Under the pieces are notes generated by a model. It was not told the origin of the DNA and did no database searches. It saw only the letters and a program-made list of their open reading frames with translations. From Christiangramia crocea (GTDB lineage Bacteria; Bacteroidota; Bacteroidia; Flavobacteriales; Flavobacteriaceae), in assembly GCF_022410465.1 (NCBI RefSeq), contig NZ_JAJSON010000009.1, positions 124,001 to 188,000 on the forward strand: a stretch of 64,000 bases of DNA. Reading direction: 5' to 3'. Positions 19,170 to 29,122 of this stretch are shown here, one piece after another. Position 1 is the stretch's first letter. Each line of letters opens with the position of its first letter. A program made the position numbers and the translations under genes.

Positions 19170-22100
19170 TTAGTTATAGAAATTTCATGTTCATTACCCT
19201 TGTTGTCAATTATGATTAAGGAACTTGCATCTTTTGGGATTGGAAGTGCCAAACTAGGTTGCGATAAATATCCCGAAGATCTAGAGAATTCAAATTTCTG
19301 GAATGAATTATCGGGGTACTTAATTATAGCTCCAACCTCATTTTGTTTGGGATAATAAGTATTTTGTGAGGGGCCATCATATTCCAAAACGGCCATAGGG
19401 CCATTGTTAATACCGGCCAATATCAACTCTTTCTGCCCCGATCTAAGGTTAACGAGGGATTTTGCGTCTCCTTTTACAAAGAAACCACTTTCTCTAGATT
19501 CAATAGGGGTTAAATTTCCTTTGCCATCACCTGCTAAAAACCACCCTATTGATGCATCATATTGACCTGAAAATACTTCTCCACTATAAAAGTTTCCCAC
19601 AGCCAGCACATCTAAATGATTGTCATTATTATAATCTCCCACAATTGTTCCATACATGGGCGAAATTTGAGCCATTTTTGGTAATGGAGATAATTTAAAT
19701 TTGCCATTGCCTAAATTTTCTAAATAGCTATTAGCAAAGGTTTGACTTTTGACAACATAAGCATCTTCTAATTCCTGCTTAAGAAACGTTTCCTTAAATG
19801 TAACCTCGGCATAATCTGTATAATTTCTGAACCTTCCTCTCATGGCATTGATTTGCTTTATCAAATCATTCCTGGAATGTCCAATATAATTCTCACCATT
19901 AATATAATAGCTCATTATAGGGTCAATCTGTCCATTTTTGTCATAGTCTTTGGCATGGATTCGAAGAGGTTCGTCTATACTTACATTATATCGGTTATTG
20001 AGGCCAAAATTTCCAAGTACATAATCCACATCACCATCCTCGTCAAAGTCTCCGGAGTTAATGCTGTTCCACCAGCCATAACTATTTTTCAAAACTCCAT
20101 CTCCTGCTATTTCTTTTAAAACCCCTTTATTGTTCTGAAAGATACGTATGGGCATGAACTCTCCAACTACTATAAGATCGGGCCAATTATCGTTATTAAA
20201 ATCTGTCCATAACGCTGCCGTGACCATTCCCAATTCATTTAGTATAGAGTTACTATTGTCTTCCGAGAAGTCAATTTTTCCAGGTTTGCTCTTATTATTG
20301 AGGAGCATGCTTTTAGGGATCATGGGATATTCACCAGGGCGAACTCTCCCACCTACAAATATGTCCATCAATCCGTCACGATCGTAATCTGCCGCTGTTA
20401 CTACAGAACCGCTAGTGTTATTTTTAGGCAGGGCTTCTATTCTGGAATACTTACCGGTGCCGTCATTTTCATAAAAGCGATCCTCATAAAGTTTACTGTC
20501 TTTGCCAAAACTGCTTCCTCCACTAACAACATACATGTCCTGATCACCATCGTTATCAGCATCAAAAAGTAAAGAGCCCATATCTTCATATTCGGGATCT
20601 TGAAAATCAATTTTAGTAAATTCTCTATTCTGCTGCTGTACCAGAAGAGCTCCGGCTTGTCCAGCTGCACCTCCAATGAAACAATCTTCGAGGCCATCTC
20701 CGTTGATATCCCCTACAGAAAGACCCGGTCCATTTCTTGAGTGCATATGCGGCAACAATGGTTGAACTTTAAAATCTACAAAATTATCTTCACGATGAGT
20801 AAAATCTAATGAGGTACTATCTTTTAGATGGAAATTTTTTTTGAGAACACCTTCGGTATTTAATCTTTTGTCTCCCCATTCTTCAGCATTCTTATGGCTT
20901 AGTTGATGCTCCTTCCCGGCAGGAATATTTTTTATCAATTGCTTTTTTCCATCAGGCCAGGTAACAATAACAGTATCAATTCTCTTGATATTACCTAGCC
21001 CGAAGTGAATACCAGGTTCAACGGAAGACAGATAACCTCTATAGGGTGTATTGTAGCCGAACTGTTTTTTCCCATCGTAGCGGATTTCAACTTTACTTCC
21101 AAGTCCATTAATATTTTCAGATGTTCCTTTGAACTTAAATTTAATATAATTTTTTAATGGATTTTTGTCACTTTGGTTCTCGAATAATCCGGCAGGATCA
21201 TCAATGTTATTTATAACAAGGTCTAAATCACCATCATTATCAAAGTCGCCATATGCCATACCATTTGAATAAGTGGGCTCCTTTATACCTGCTTCGTCAG
21301 TATTATTTTCAAATCCTAAATCACCGGTATTTCTATAAAAATAATTCTTTATCTTAATTCCAGGTAGTTTGTTTAACTCCTTGAGTCTTTCTTTTCTATT
21401 GGCTTCTTCGGTACCCATGGTAAGAATCCTGTTTCCATAGACCATAAAATCTAAATTGGTTATATCCTGTCTATAGCCATTGGTAACAAATAAATCTCTG
21501 AACCCGTCCTGGTCAAAATCTGCAAAGAGAGCACTCCAGCTCCATTCGGTGGCAGAAATGCCTGACAATTGACCAATTTCACTAAACGAGCCATTACCAT
21601 TGTTTAATTGAAGTGTATTCCTAATATATTGGGGTTGATATCCATATGATTGTCTGGTTTGAAATGCATCATAATTGTTTCCCATCATGGTGAGTTTTTG
21701 CCGTTTGTTGTCTTCTGGTAGCATATCCAGAACAACAACGTCTGATAAACCATCATTATTTATATCTGATATATCATTGCCCATACCATTGAACGTCAAA
21801 TGTTCAAAATAATCACCGATTTGGTTTTTAAATGTTCCATCCTTTTGATTTATATAGAGAATGTCATCTGTAAGAAAGTCATTTGATACATAAATATCAG
21901 GCCATCCATCCATATTTAAATCACAAATTTCGACACCTAGGCCAAAACCTTCTACAAGTATTTGGGCTTCATTTGAGACATCAGTAAAAGTATTGTTCCC
22001 GTTATTTCGGAACAATTTATCTACAGAAGGAGCTTTCCCGGTCGTATCTTTTGGACGTGAGGTATTCCTATTAAAATCAACTAAGGCGTTACAGAGGAGA

Positions 22101-22702
22101 TACATATCCAGATCTCCGTCCAGATCGTAATCAAAAAATGAAGCCTGTACAGAATAACTATCATCATTTAGGCCCCATTCTGCAGCCGATTCAGTAAATG
22201 TTAATCCTTGTCCTTTTTTACCATTGTTTATAAAAAGTAAGTTGGATCTTTCCGCACTTGTAGAACTACGAGGTCCAGCACGGCTAACATAAATATCAGG
22301 GTACTGGTCTTGATTAATGTCGACTATGGCTACTCCATTTGACCAGTTTGTGGAATTTGTATTTGATTGAATGGTAATATCTTCAAATTTCCAGTCACCA
22401 AGATTTCTATATAATTTGTTGCTAGACATATTAGCAGTGAAATAGATGTCCAACAACCCATCCAAATCAAAATCAGCAACTGCCACACCAGCACCATTAT
22501 ACATATACTCGAATTCAAGTACAGTTAACTTATTGGATAAAATAAGTTCATTAGAGAAATTAATACCTGTTTCCTTAGGTGTTTTTGATTTGAATAATGT
22601 ATCAGGATCATTACAGGAAAAAATCAAAAATAAAAGAGTCAGAAATGGTAGTATATTATTTTTTTGTTTCTTAATTAAAGAGTAAAAACCATAATTATAC
22701 AT
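19166..22702 (-). CDS. Large FG-GAP/VCBS repeat lipoprotein with ASPIC/UnbV domain, paralogue
   Basis: About 1178 residues from ATG 22702; an in-frame TTG ten codons earlier (22732) would fall inside the preceding hairpin and is less likely. The lipobox is IFSC. The architecture is the same as in the downstream paralogue: FG-GAP blades with DFDLDG, DINQD, DYDLDG, DFDQDG and similar acidic loops, a central ASPIC/UnbV domain (LGSKVEI, HFGLG, VTWPDG) and a second set of blades. The two proteins align end to end, for example at the shared LPHMHSRNGPG, so they arose by tandem duplication. Surface binding of the glycan imported by SusCD is the likely role. The 4-nt overlap implies coupled translation. 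Confidence 0.9.
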   Translation of the reverse strand: MYNYGFYSLIKKQKNNILPFLTLLFLIFSCNDPDTLFKSKTPKETGINFSNELILSNKLTVLEFEYMYNGAGVAVADFDLDGLLDIYFTANMSSNKLYRNLGDWKFEDITIQSNTNSTNWSNGVAIVDINQDQYPDIYVSRAGPRSSTSAERSNLLFINNGKKGQGLTFTESAAEWGLNDDSYSVQASFFDYDLDGDLDMYLLCNALVDFNRNTSRPKDTTGKAPSVDKLFRNNGNNTFTDVSNEAQILVEGFGLGVEICDLNMDGWPDIYVSNDFLTDDILYINQKDGTFKNQIGDYFEHLTFNGMGNDISDINNDGLSDVVVLDMLPEDNKRQKLTMMGNNYDAFQTRQSYGYQPQYIRNTLQLNNGNGSFSEIGQLSGISATEWSWSALFADFDQDGFRDLFVTNGYRQDITNLDFMVYGNRILTMGTEEANRKERLKELNKLPGIKIKNYFYRNTGDLGFENNTDEAGIKEPTYSNGMAYGDFDNDGDLDLVINNIDDPAGLFENQSDKNPLKNYIKFKFKGTSENINGLGSKVEIRYDGKKQFGYNTPYRGYLSSVEPGIHFGLGNIKRIDTVIVTWPDGKKQLIKNIPAGKEHQLSHKNAEEWGDKRLNTEGVLKKNFHLKDSTSLDFTHREDNFVDFKVQPLLPHMHSRNGPGLSVGDINGDGLEDCFIGGAAGQAGALLVQQQNREFTKIDFQDPEYEDMGSLLFDADNDGDQDMYVVSGGSSFGKDSKLYEDRFYENDGTGKYSRIEALPKNNTSGSVVTAADYDRDGLMDIFVGGRVRPGEYPMIPKSMLLNNKSKPGKIDFSEDNSNSILNELGMVTAALWTDFNNDNWPDLIVVGEFMPIRIFQNNKGVLKEIAGDGVLKNSYGWWNSINSGDFDEDGDVDYVLGNFGLNNRYNVSIDEPLRIHAKDYDKNGQIDPIMSYYINGENYIGHSRNDLIKQINAMRGRFRNYTDYAEVTFKETFLKQELEDAYVVKSQTFANSYLENLGNGKFKLSPLPKMAQISPMYGTIVGDYNNDNHLDVLAVGNFYSGEVFSGQYDASIGWFLAGDGKGNLTPIESRESGFFVKGDAKSLVNLRSGQKELILAGINNGPMAVLEYDGPSQNTYYPKQNEVGAIIKYPDNSFQKFEFSRSSGYLSQPSLALPIPKDASSLIIIDNKGNEHEISITK

Positions 22703-22729
22703 ATAATTAATAAATTTCTTAGATAAGCA

Positions 22730-22762
22730 CAATCCAATCTATATATTATATAGATTGGATTG
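22730..22762 (-). terminator. Perfect 16-bp palindrome between susD and the FG-GAP genes
   Basis: CAATCCAATCTATATA at 22730-22745 is mirrored exactly at 22747-22762 around one central base. In RNA this folds to a tight hairpin, 62 nt after the susD stop. There is no clear U-tract on the minus strand. It could partly terminate or process the SusCD message and so set a lower level for the FG-GAP genes, or it could protect 3' ends. Confidence 0.6.
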
Positions 22763-22823
22763 CAAAATAAAATAAACAAAACTAACTCAACTACTAAATA
22801 ATAAAATGTAGATTTATATTAAT

Positions 22824-24362
22824 TTAATATCCGGGATTTTGAACTAACAAACCACCAGAACGTTCAATTTCTGTTAAAGGAAAAGGAAACAGGTTTAGCT
22901 TATCATCCCAGAGAGAACCAAATACCTCAGGACCAATTCCCCATCGGATGATATCAAACCATCTATGTGGTTCAAACGCCATTTCTACTCTTTTTTCATG
23001 TCTCATTGCGGTTAACAAATCTGTTCCTGGTGCTAAATCATCTAAACCTACCCTATTTCTGATATCGTTAATTTGTTGTTCAGCAATTTCTAAGGAACCA
23101 CCACCTTCTATAAGGGCTTCGGCATATAACAGCTTTAGTTCAGCAAAACGAAACCAACGTTCATTATTAAACTCTGACTGTCCGTTTGCCGAAAAGTTTC
23201 CGCTAACTCTATTTTCTTCCCCCCCATATTTTTGCACAGTTAAGTCGGTTGAGGACCAAATGGGATCATAAGGCAATTCTATCTGGCCTCCGGCATCATA
23301 CGTATAATACCTATCCCCCTCTTGATATATGCCAATTTCCAATCTTGGATCACCAGGTTCAAAAGCATCTAACAAATCTTGAGTTGGCGCCCACTGACCC
23401 TGTTTTCCTCCAGGCGCACCATTACCACCTGCGTCCCAATAGTGACTTCTGGCGATCCCTTGTGAGGCTTTAAAATCTTCAGAGTGCGTGTCGTCAAAAA
23501 CCCATAGATTATCATCTGAAAAAGGTCCTCCAAATTGGATTTCAAAGATAGATTCAGCATTATTTTCGCTATTAAAATAAAAGTTATCTTCATAATTAGG
23601 CATTAGCATATATGGGCCATTATTAACTACCTCTTCAAAAGCACTAATGGCTGCAGGCCAATCTTCTTTCCAAACATTTACTTTTCCTATATAAGATTTT
23701 GCTGCCCAGGATGTTGCTCTTCCAGTATTTCCACTATCCCATGATTCTGGTAAACCGGCTGCAGCATCTGTAAAATCACCTAGTATTGCAGTGAATAACT
23801 CATCCTGAGTAGCGTTTGGTAATGCCTGATCGTTTATTCCAGGAATAATCTCCATGGCCAATGGAGGGGTACCATACATTTTCAGAGCCTGAAAATGAAA
23901 CCATGCACGAAGAAATTTAGCTTCTGCAGCCAATACGGTTTTATCTTCATCTGTTAACTCATTTTCGCCATCTAAACGTTCAAGTACCAAATTAGCTCTA
24001 TAAATTCCCTCATAAATCTGGGTGTAGGCAGCAGCATAAGGAACATCTGCTGCTCTAACCTGCAGTGCATCTATATCCCTTGAAATTTGATCTGAATTAA
24101 TAGCGTCAGCTGCAACATCATCAGTGATTACTACTGTAAGCTTCCAAAATTCACCTCTTTCAGATAAAGTTTCGGTACTCGTTCCCCAAAAATCTTGAAT
24201 CGATGAATAGGATGCAAAAATAGCACCATCAAAGTCAGCTCTAGTTTTATAAAAGGTGTCAGTGGTCAACCTATCTAAAGGTTGTAAATCTAATTGGTCG
24301 TTACATGAGAATAAAGTACCCAAAAAGCAAACGATAAATATAAATTGGTTTATTTTTTTCAT
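22824..24362 (-). CDS. susD: SusD/RagB family outer-membrane glycan-binding lipoprotein
   Basis: About 512 residues from the ATG at 24362, which gives a compact lipoprotein signal (MKKINQF ... LFSC); an ATG six codons earlier (24380) is also possible. SusD traits are the N-terminal CNDQLDLQPLDRLTTDTFY, the TPR-like helical core with AAEAKFLRAWFHFQALKMYG, and the C-terminal RFAELKLLYAEAL and EKRVEMAFEPHRWFDIIRWG. SusD proteins sit on top of the SusC channel and capture oligosaccharides at the surface. It follows susC by 32 nt in this reading. The pair defines the region as a polysaccharide-utilisation locus. Confidence 0.95.
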   Translation of the reverse strand: MKKINQFIFIVCFLGTLFSCNDQLDLQPLDRLTTDTFYKTRADFDGAIFASYSSIQDFWGTSTETLSERGEFWKLTVVITDDVAADAINSDQISRDIDALQVRAADVPYAAAYTQIYEGIYRANLVLERLDGENELTDEDKTVLAAEAKFLRAWFHFQALKMYGTPPLAMEIIPGINDQALPNATQDELFTAILGDFTDAAAGLPESWDSGNTGRATSWAAKSYIGKVNVWKEDWPAAISAFEEVVNNGPYMLMPNYEDNFYFNSENNAESIFEIQFGGPFSDDNLWVFDDTHSEDFKASQGIARSHYWDAGGNGAPGGKQGQWAPTQDLLDAFEPGDPRLEIGIYQEGDRYYTYDAGGQIELPYDPIWSSTDLTVQKYGGEENRVSGNFSANGQSEFNNERWFRFAELKLLYAEALIEGGGSLEIAEQQINDIRNRVGLDDLAPGTDLLTAMRHEKRVEMAFEPHRWFDIIRWGIGPEVFGSLWDDKLNLFPFPLTEIERSGGLLVQNPGY

Positions 24363-24394
24363 GATAATTTTATTATGCATACAAATTTCTTAGT

Positions 24395-27300
24395 TTAATT
24401 GAAGTTTACTGTCCATCCTAATTGGATAATTCTAGGTAGGGGTGAGGCTCCACCATCTTGGCCGGTTGCCAAAGTAAAATCCCCTTTTTGAAAACTCTGA
24501 GTACGACCAACCTCAGGATCATAACCTGAATAATCAGTAAAAGTCACTAAGTTTTGGCTACCTATGTAAAATCTCATTCTTGTCACAAAATCGTTTGTCC
24601 AGTTTTTCAATTTATCTGAAGGCAAACTGTATCCTACAGAGATATTCTGTAATCTTAAATATCCTGCATCTTCTACCCATCTGTCAGAAAAACGGTTATT
24701 CCCATTAGGGTCATTCACCGCCAACCTGGGATGGGAACTCGAATTGGTGGTTCCTTCACCAGTCCATCTCTCTAAAACTTGAGTGCTAAAATTTCCTTGG
24801 CCAGTCATACCTTCCAAACCAATTCTTGCTGAATTATATACCTGTTTATTGCCTACACCTCTTAGATTCATAGAAAAGTCCCATCCTTTGTATTCTGCGT
24901 TAAAATTAAATCCATAAAAGAATTTGGGAAACGGACTTCCTATTATGGTTCTGTCATTAGCATCTACGACACCATCTCCATTGACATCCACAAAACGTAT
25001 ATCTCCAGGGGAAGGAGTTCCATTGACATCTGGTACTGCCGCAGCAACTTCTGCTTCATTCTGGTAAAGACCATCTGTTTTATATCCATAGAAATGGCCA
25101 AGACTTTCACCTACGATAGTTCTATGTGTAGATGCACCTCCGATACCACTAATTATTGAGGGTATGGGGCCTAAATCAGTAACTTCATTTTTAACCGTAG
25201 TAAGGTTTCCGCCGAAACTATAGTTAAAATCTCCTACTGCATTCCCGTAATTAAATGAAAATTCAATACCGGAGTTCTTAATTTGTCCAATATTTGCGTC
25301 AGCAGGCAGGAAAAAACCGGAGACATAAGGCAAGGGGAATCCTAATAGTACATCATCAGTCGTTTTATTATAGTAATCGAATGTTCCTGTTAATTTCCCG
25401 TCAAAAAGGCTGGCGTCAACACCTATATCATACTGAGTACTTGTTTCCCATTTTAAATCGGAATTCGCAAACGTCGTTGGGGCCGGAGCCACAACTGTTT
25501 CCTGATTGTCGCCGATGACATAACGAACATTATTATCAATAGAACTGAGATATGCGAAATTCAGACCTGTAAATTGGTTTCCAGACTGTCCCCATCCAGC
25601 TCGGAATTTTATATCATCAAAAACACTTTCTTCCGGGAAGAAATTCTCATCTGTAATTCTCCACCCTACTGAAACAGATGGAAATACCTGCTCTCTGTTT
25701 CCAGGTGCAAATCTTGATGTTGCGTCTCTTCTTACGTTAGCAGTGGCAAGATATTTTCCTTTATAATTATAAGTTACACGACCTAACCAACCCTGCAATG
25801 TCCATAAATCTGCTTCATTTGCACCTGCTACCGTCGTTCCAGTAGCAGCAAAATTTTCATTGAATAAATCTCTTCCCTGAAGGCGTTGTTTATCATAACG
25901 GAATTTTGTTTGTTCAAACCCAAAAACCGCGCCTACATTATGACTTCCAAAAGTCTTATCATATTGAAGCGTAGCCGCACTAGTTAAAGTCAATTCTATA
26001 GGTCTTTCCGAGACTAAAAGGGATGAACCACTGCCTCCACTCAACGATGGAAGATCGCTTGTAAAATAATCTCCTACTCCAACATTATAATCAATACCTA
26101 ATGAAGTTCTGGCTTTTAATCCATCGAAGATTTTAAGTTCCCCATAAAAATTACCTAAAACTTTACGTGTTTGGACTTTAGTGAAAGTATACCTTTCATC
26201 TGTAACATATAAATAATTTGTAGCTGAGCCATTTCCAACAGTTTCCTGATTTATTAAATTATATCCTAAGGGTCCATCTCCATATGGCTGATAATAAGGT
26301 GCGTTCATAGACGAACGGAACCCTGCATATATAGCCGGTTCACTTTGAATCTGCCGATCTGTTTGACTTATCAAAACCGATTCTCCAAATTTAAGCCTCT
26401 CACCAACTTCTATGTCTGAATTTGCTTTGAATGAATATCTGGTAAAGCCTTGTGCTCTTTCAATACCCTCCTGATCTAAATAACCTCCGGAGATAAAGTA
26501 AGTTGCCTTTTCATTCCCTCCACTCACTGAAACATTATGATTTTGAACGAACCCAGTTTTAAAAATAAGGTCTTGCCAATCAACATACGGTTGTCCTCTA
26601 AATTGAGAGAGATCAGTTCCAAGCTCACTTTGAATATCGATGTACTGATCAACATTCAGAACATCTATTTTATCTCTAACGCTTGCAAAGGAAGTGTAGC
26701 CATCATATGTTACCCTGGCATCCCCCCTTTTACCTCTTTTCGTCGTTACAATAATAACCCCATTAGCTGCCCTAGCCCCATAAATGGCCGTAGATGCCGC
26801 ATCCTTCAAAATATCAATAGATTCAATATCATTAGAATTCAAACCTGCTAATGGATTAGAGTCTGTAGTTGAAGAAGTATTAACAGTAATATTGGTAGTT
26901 TGAACAATCGGTACACCATCTATTACCCATAAAGGATCATTAACTCCAGGTGTTCCAACTCCACGAATTCTTACACTTATTGGTGCACCGGGATCTCCAC
27001 TACGATTCGTAATATTGACTCCTGATACCGTTCCTGCTAATGCCTGGTCAGGACTTGTAATTGGTTTTGTTACAATTTCGGATGCCCCTATAGAAGATAC
27101 CGCACCAGTCAAGTCAGCTTTTCGTTGCGTTCCATACCCAACCACTACAACTTCTGACAATGCATCGGCATCTTCAGACAATGTTACATTAATGGTGCTT
27201 CTGCCATCTATAGGGATTGTCTGGCTTTTAAACCCGACAAATGAAAAAACCAAAGCATTATTACCCTCAGGAACGCTTATAGTGTAATTTCCATCAAAAT

Positions 27301-27487
27301 CAGTTACTGTACCAATATCGGTGCCTTGGACAATGACATTTACACCGGGAATACCGCCTGAGGCATCTGAAACCTTACCCGTAACGGTCGTTTGAGCATA
27401 AGCGTGGGAAGTCCCTAAGGACACCAGAGCAAAAAACGCTATTAAAAACAAATTCTGCTTATAGCATTTAAAGGGAGTTTTAATCAT
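24395..27487 (-). CDS. susC: SusC/RagA family TonB-dependent outer-membrane transporter
   Basis: A 1030-residue outer-membrane receptor. A signal peptide ends near residue 31 (SHAYA). A carboxypeptidase-regulatory-like domain follows (about 33-105; VTGKVSDASGGIPGVNV and DGNYTISVPEG), then the TonB-box region EVVVVGYGTQRK. The plug comes next (RIRGVG, PLWVIDGVPI, IDILKDAASTAIYGARAANG), and a 22-strand barrel ends in an aromatic residue (TVNFN). It imports oligosaccharides with SusD using TonB energy. The locus has no hybrid two-component or anti-sigma regulator in this window, so the DeoR protein at 29.1 kb is the only candidate regulator seen. Confidence 0.96.
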   Translation of the reverse strand: MIKTPFKCYKQNLFLIAFFALVSLGTSHAYAQTTVTGKVSDASGGIPGVNVIVQGTDIGTVTDFDGNYTISVPEGNNALVFSFVGFKSQTIPIDGRSTINVTLSEDADALSEVVVVGYGTQRKADLTGAVSSIGASEIVTKPITSPDQALAGTVSGVNITNRSGDPGAPISVRIRGVGTPGVNDPLWVIDGVPIVQTTNITVNTSSTTDSNPLAGLNSNDIESIDILKDAASTAIYGARAANGVIIVTTKRGKRGDARVTYDGYTSFASVRDKIDVLNVDQYIDIQSELGTDLSQFRGQPYVDWQDLIFKTGFVQNHNVSVSGGNEKATYFISGGYLDQEGIERAQGFTRYSFKANSDIEVGERLKFGESVLISQTDRQIQSEPAIYAGFRSSMNAPYYQPYGDGPLGYNLINQETVGNGSATNYLYVTDERYTFTKVQTRKVLGNFYGELKIFDGLKARTSLGIDYNVGVGDYFTSDLPSLSGGSGSSLLVSERPIELTLTSAATLQYDKTFGSHNVGAVFGFEQTKFRYDKQRLQGRDLFNENFAATGTTVAGANEADLWTLQGWLGRVTYNYKGKYLATANVRRDATSRFAPGNREQVFPSVSVGWRITDENFFPEESVFDDIKFRAGWGQSGNQFTGLNFAYLSSIDNNVRYVIGDNQETVVAPAPTTFANSDLKWETSTQYDIGVDASLFDGKLTGTFDYYNKTTDDVLLGFPLPYVSGFFLPADANIGQIKNSGIEFSFNYGNAVGDFNYSFGGNLTTVKNEVTDLGPIPSIISGIGGASTHRTIVGESLGHFYGYKTDGLYQNEAEVAAAVPDVNGTPSPGDIRFVDVNGDGVVDANDRTIIGSPFPKFFYGFNFNAEYKGWDFSMNLRGVGNKQVYNSARIGLEGMTGQGNFSTQVLERWTGEGTTNSSSHPRLAVNDPNGNNRFSDRWVEDAGYLRLQNISVGYSLPSDKLKNWTNDFVTRMRFYIGSQNLVTFTDYSGYDPEVGRTQSFQKGDFTLATGQDGGASPLPRIIQLGWTVNFN

Positions 27488-27724
27488 AATAAATCTGGTT
27501 TAATTAGTTGGTTACTTTTTTGTATACCTTTTATTTACTTAGTATTCCTTTAAAAAAAATTCTCTTCTCTTTAAATACATCGAAATGTATTATGTTAATA
27601 AGTATTAAAAATTAGCTTAAGTCGTGTATTTTTCAAATTTTTTTTGACCAAAAAGGAAAAAAATTTTGTCTATTTAACAAATTATTATAATAATCAAAAA
27701 ACAATTATACAAAAATTATTAAAT

Positions 27725-27769
27725 CTTTCCTCTTTTTTTTCCTTTTTTTTATCTTTTTTTTCCTTTTTA
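27725..27769 (-). repeat. Homopolymeric purine/pyrimidine tract upstream of susC
   Basis: On the plus strand the stretch is a run of C/T blocks made of CC or TC followed by seven to nine T, repeated about four times. On the minus strand it is an A/G tract lying between the agaS stop and the susC start. Such tracts are prone to slippage and can alter DNA bending or transcription. The rest of 27488-27799 is AT-rich with no exact TAnnTTTG box found. A stem of TTTTTATAG (27764-27772) with CTATAAAAA (27789-27797) lies at its right end. Confidence 0.5.
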
Positions 27770-27799
27770 TAGTGATGGTATTACTTGGCTATAAAAAAG

Positions 27800-28954
27800 T
27801 TAGTAGATAGTAACCCCTTTAACGACTCTTGAAATAGCTCCTGTTGTGGATGGGGAATCTGGTTGTAGTTTCAAGTGTATTGATTTATAGAAGCTTAATA
27901 ATTGTCCAAACAAAATATAACAAATTGAAAGATATTCTTCTTCAATGTCTATTGACTGATCAATCTTTAGCTCAATTAGTTCATCAATCATTGGAATATC
28001 AAGGGGTTTTGTTGTAATACCAATTTGCTTTAATGGTTTTTTGCCAACTCCCATACTTTTGACGAGATCTAATTCATAACGAATCACATCCTTTCTGTTT
28101 GAAAAATAATAAACTAATAATGTTTCCTCATTTACTACAGCTTTAGGTCCGTGGCGGAATCCTAGATAGGAGTCATTTTTACAGATTACAGAACCATCTG
28201 TCAATTCCTGTAATTTAAGATGTGATTCCATTGCGGTGCCAAAAAGTGGTCCTGAGCCTAGAAAAACGGCTCGTTTAAATTCTAACGAAACTGTTTTTTT
28301 AATTTCATCTAACTTATTAAATAACAGTTCATTACCATACGATACTAAAGCTTGAACGGTTGATTCTAGATTCTCAATATTTTTGAAATCACTAAACAAC
28401 AAGGCTGTTAAAAGCATTCCCGAATAACTACCTGTCATTGCAAGACTTTTATCGTTAGATTCAGGTGGCAAAAGAAGGGTTAAGTGTTTGTTTTTTGAAG
28501 AGTATTTGGCTAAATCACCTTGTTCGCTACAAGTTATAATAAGATGAAAACATTTATCGATATAATTGTCCGCCAATTTTATTGCGGCAATGCTTTCGGG
28601 ACTATTTCCAGATCTTGCAAAAGAAATCAGTAAAGTTGGAGTTTTCTTATCTAGATAATCATGTGCATGTGAAACCAAGTGAGTGGTAGGTATTGAGAGT
28701 GTGGTTATTCCTGTATTTCGCTGCATTGCCCCTTCAACAGAGTGCCCTATGTAAGAACTTGTTCCCGCACCAGTCAAAATTATCTTTTTAGTATTTTTTA
28801 AAATTAGATTTTGAAAGGAACTTATGTTTTTTTTCTCCTTAACAAGTTTATGGAAGATTTTAATCCACAACGCTGGTTGTCCGGATATTTCTTTGGCAGT
28901 ATCAAGACCTCCCATCACTTTCAACTTAGCTTCTTCAATATCAAGATATTTCAT
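27800..28954 (-). CDS. agaS: AgaS-type galactosamine-6-phosphate deaminase/isomerase (two SIS domains)
   Basis: A 384-residue sugar isomerase with two SIS domains: GAGTSSYIGHS and SFARSGNSPES in the first, LGSGPLFG and FRHGPK in the second. The C-terminal QPDSPSTTGAISRVVKGV corresponds to the conserved tail of AgaS, which separates it from GlmS and FrlB relatives. AgaS converts galactosamine-6-phosphate to tagatose-6-phosphate and ammonia in the cytosol. The product would go to the LacC-like kinase and the class II aldolase of the same island. It is transcribed away from the DeoR gene and toward susC, with a possible -7 box at 29009-29016. Confidence 0.9.
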   Translation of the reverse strand: MKYLDIEEAKLKVMGGLDTAKEISGQPALWIKIFHKLVKEKKNISSFQNLILKNTKKIILTGAGTSSYIGHSVEGAMQRNTGITTLSIPTTHLVSHAHDYLDKKTPTLLISFARSGNSPESIAAIKLADNYIDKCFHLIITCSEQGDLAKYSSKNKHLTLLLPPESNDKSLAMTGSYSGMLLTALLFSDFKNIENLESTVQALVSYGNELLFNKLDEIKKTVSLEFKRAVFLGSGPLFGTAMESHLKLQELTDGSVICKNDSYLGFRHGPKAVVNEETLLVYYFSNRKDVIRYELDLVKSMGVGKKPLKQIGITTKPLDIPMIDELIELKIDQSIDIEEEYLSICYILFGQLLSFYKSIHLKLQPDSPSTTGAISRVVKGVTIY

Positions 28955-29008
28955 TTGCTGACTAAATTATGATATAAATTTTTCTTTAACTTTCAAAACC
29001 TTATTTTA

Positions 29009-29016
29009 CAAATATA
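29009..29016 (-). promoter_or_regulatory. Possible -7 promoter element for agaS
   Basis: The minus strand reads TATATTTG, an exact match to the Bacteroidota -7 consensus TAnnTTTG, about 55 nt upstream of the agaS start. No good TTG is seen at -33. The divergent gap 28955-29122 should also hold the DeoR operator, which I could not define. Confidence 0.35.
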
Positions 29017-29122
29017 TAAAACCTTCTTTAAGTTTCGTTATCTAATTTTATTTATTTGTTATTCTAATCATAAATAATATGTTATTATATTAGCCTCAAA
29101 ATATTGTAAATCCCTAAAAAAA

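Noticed and set aside
22703-22732. Upstream TTG start for the larger FG-GAP gene
   Set aside because: It would start inside a perfect palindrome and add residues before an already complete lipoprotein signal; ATG 22702 is simpler.
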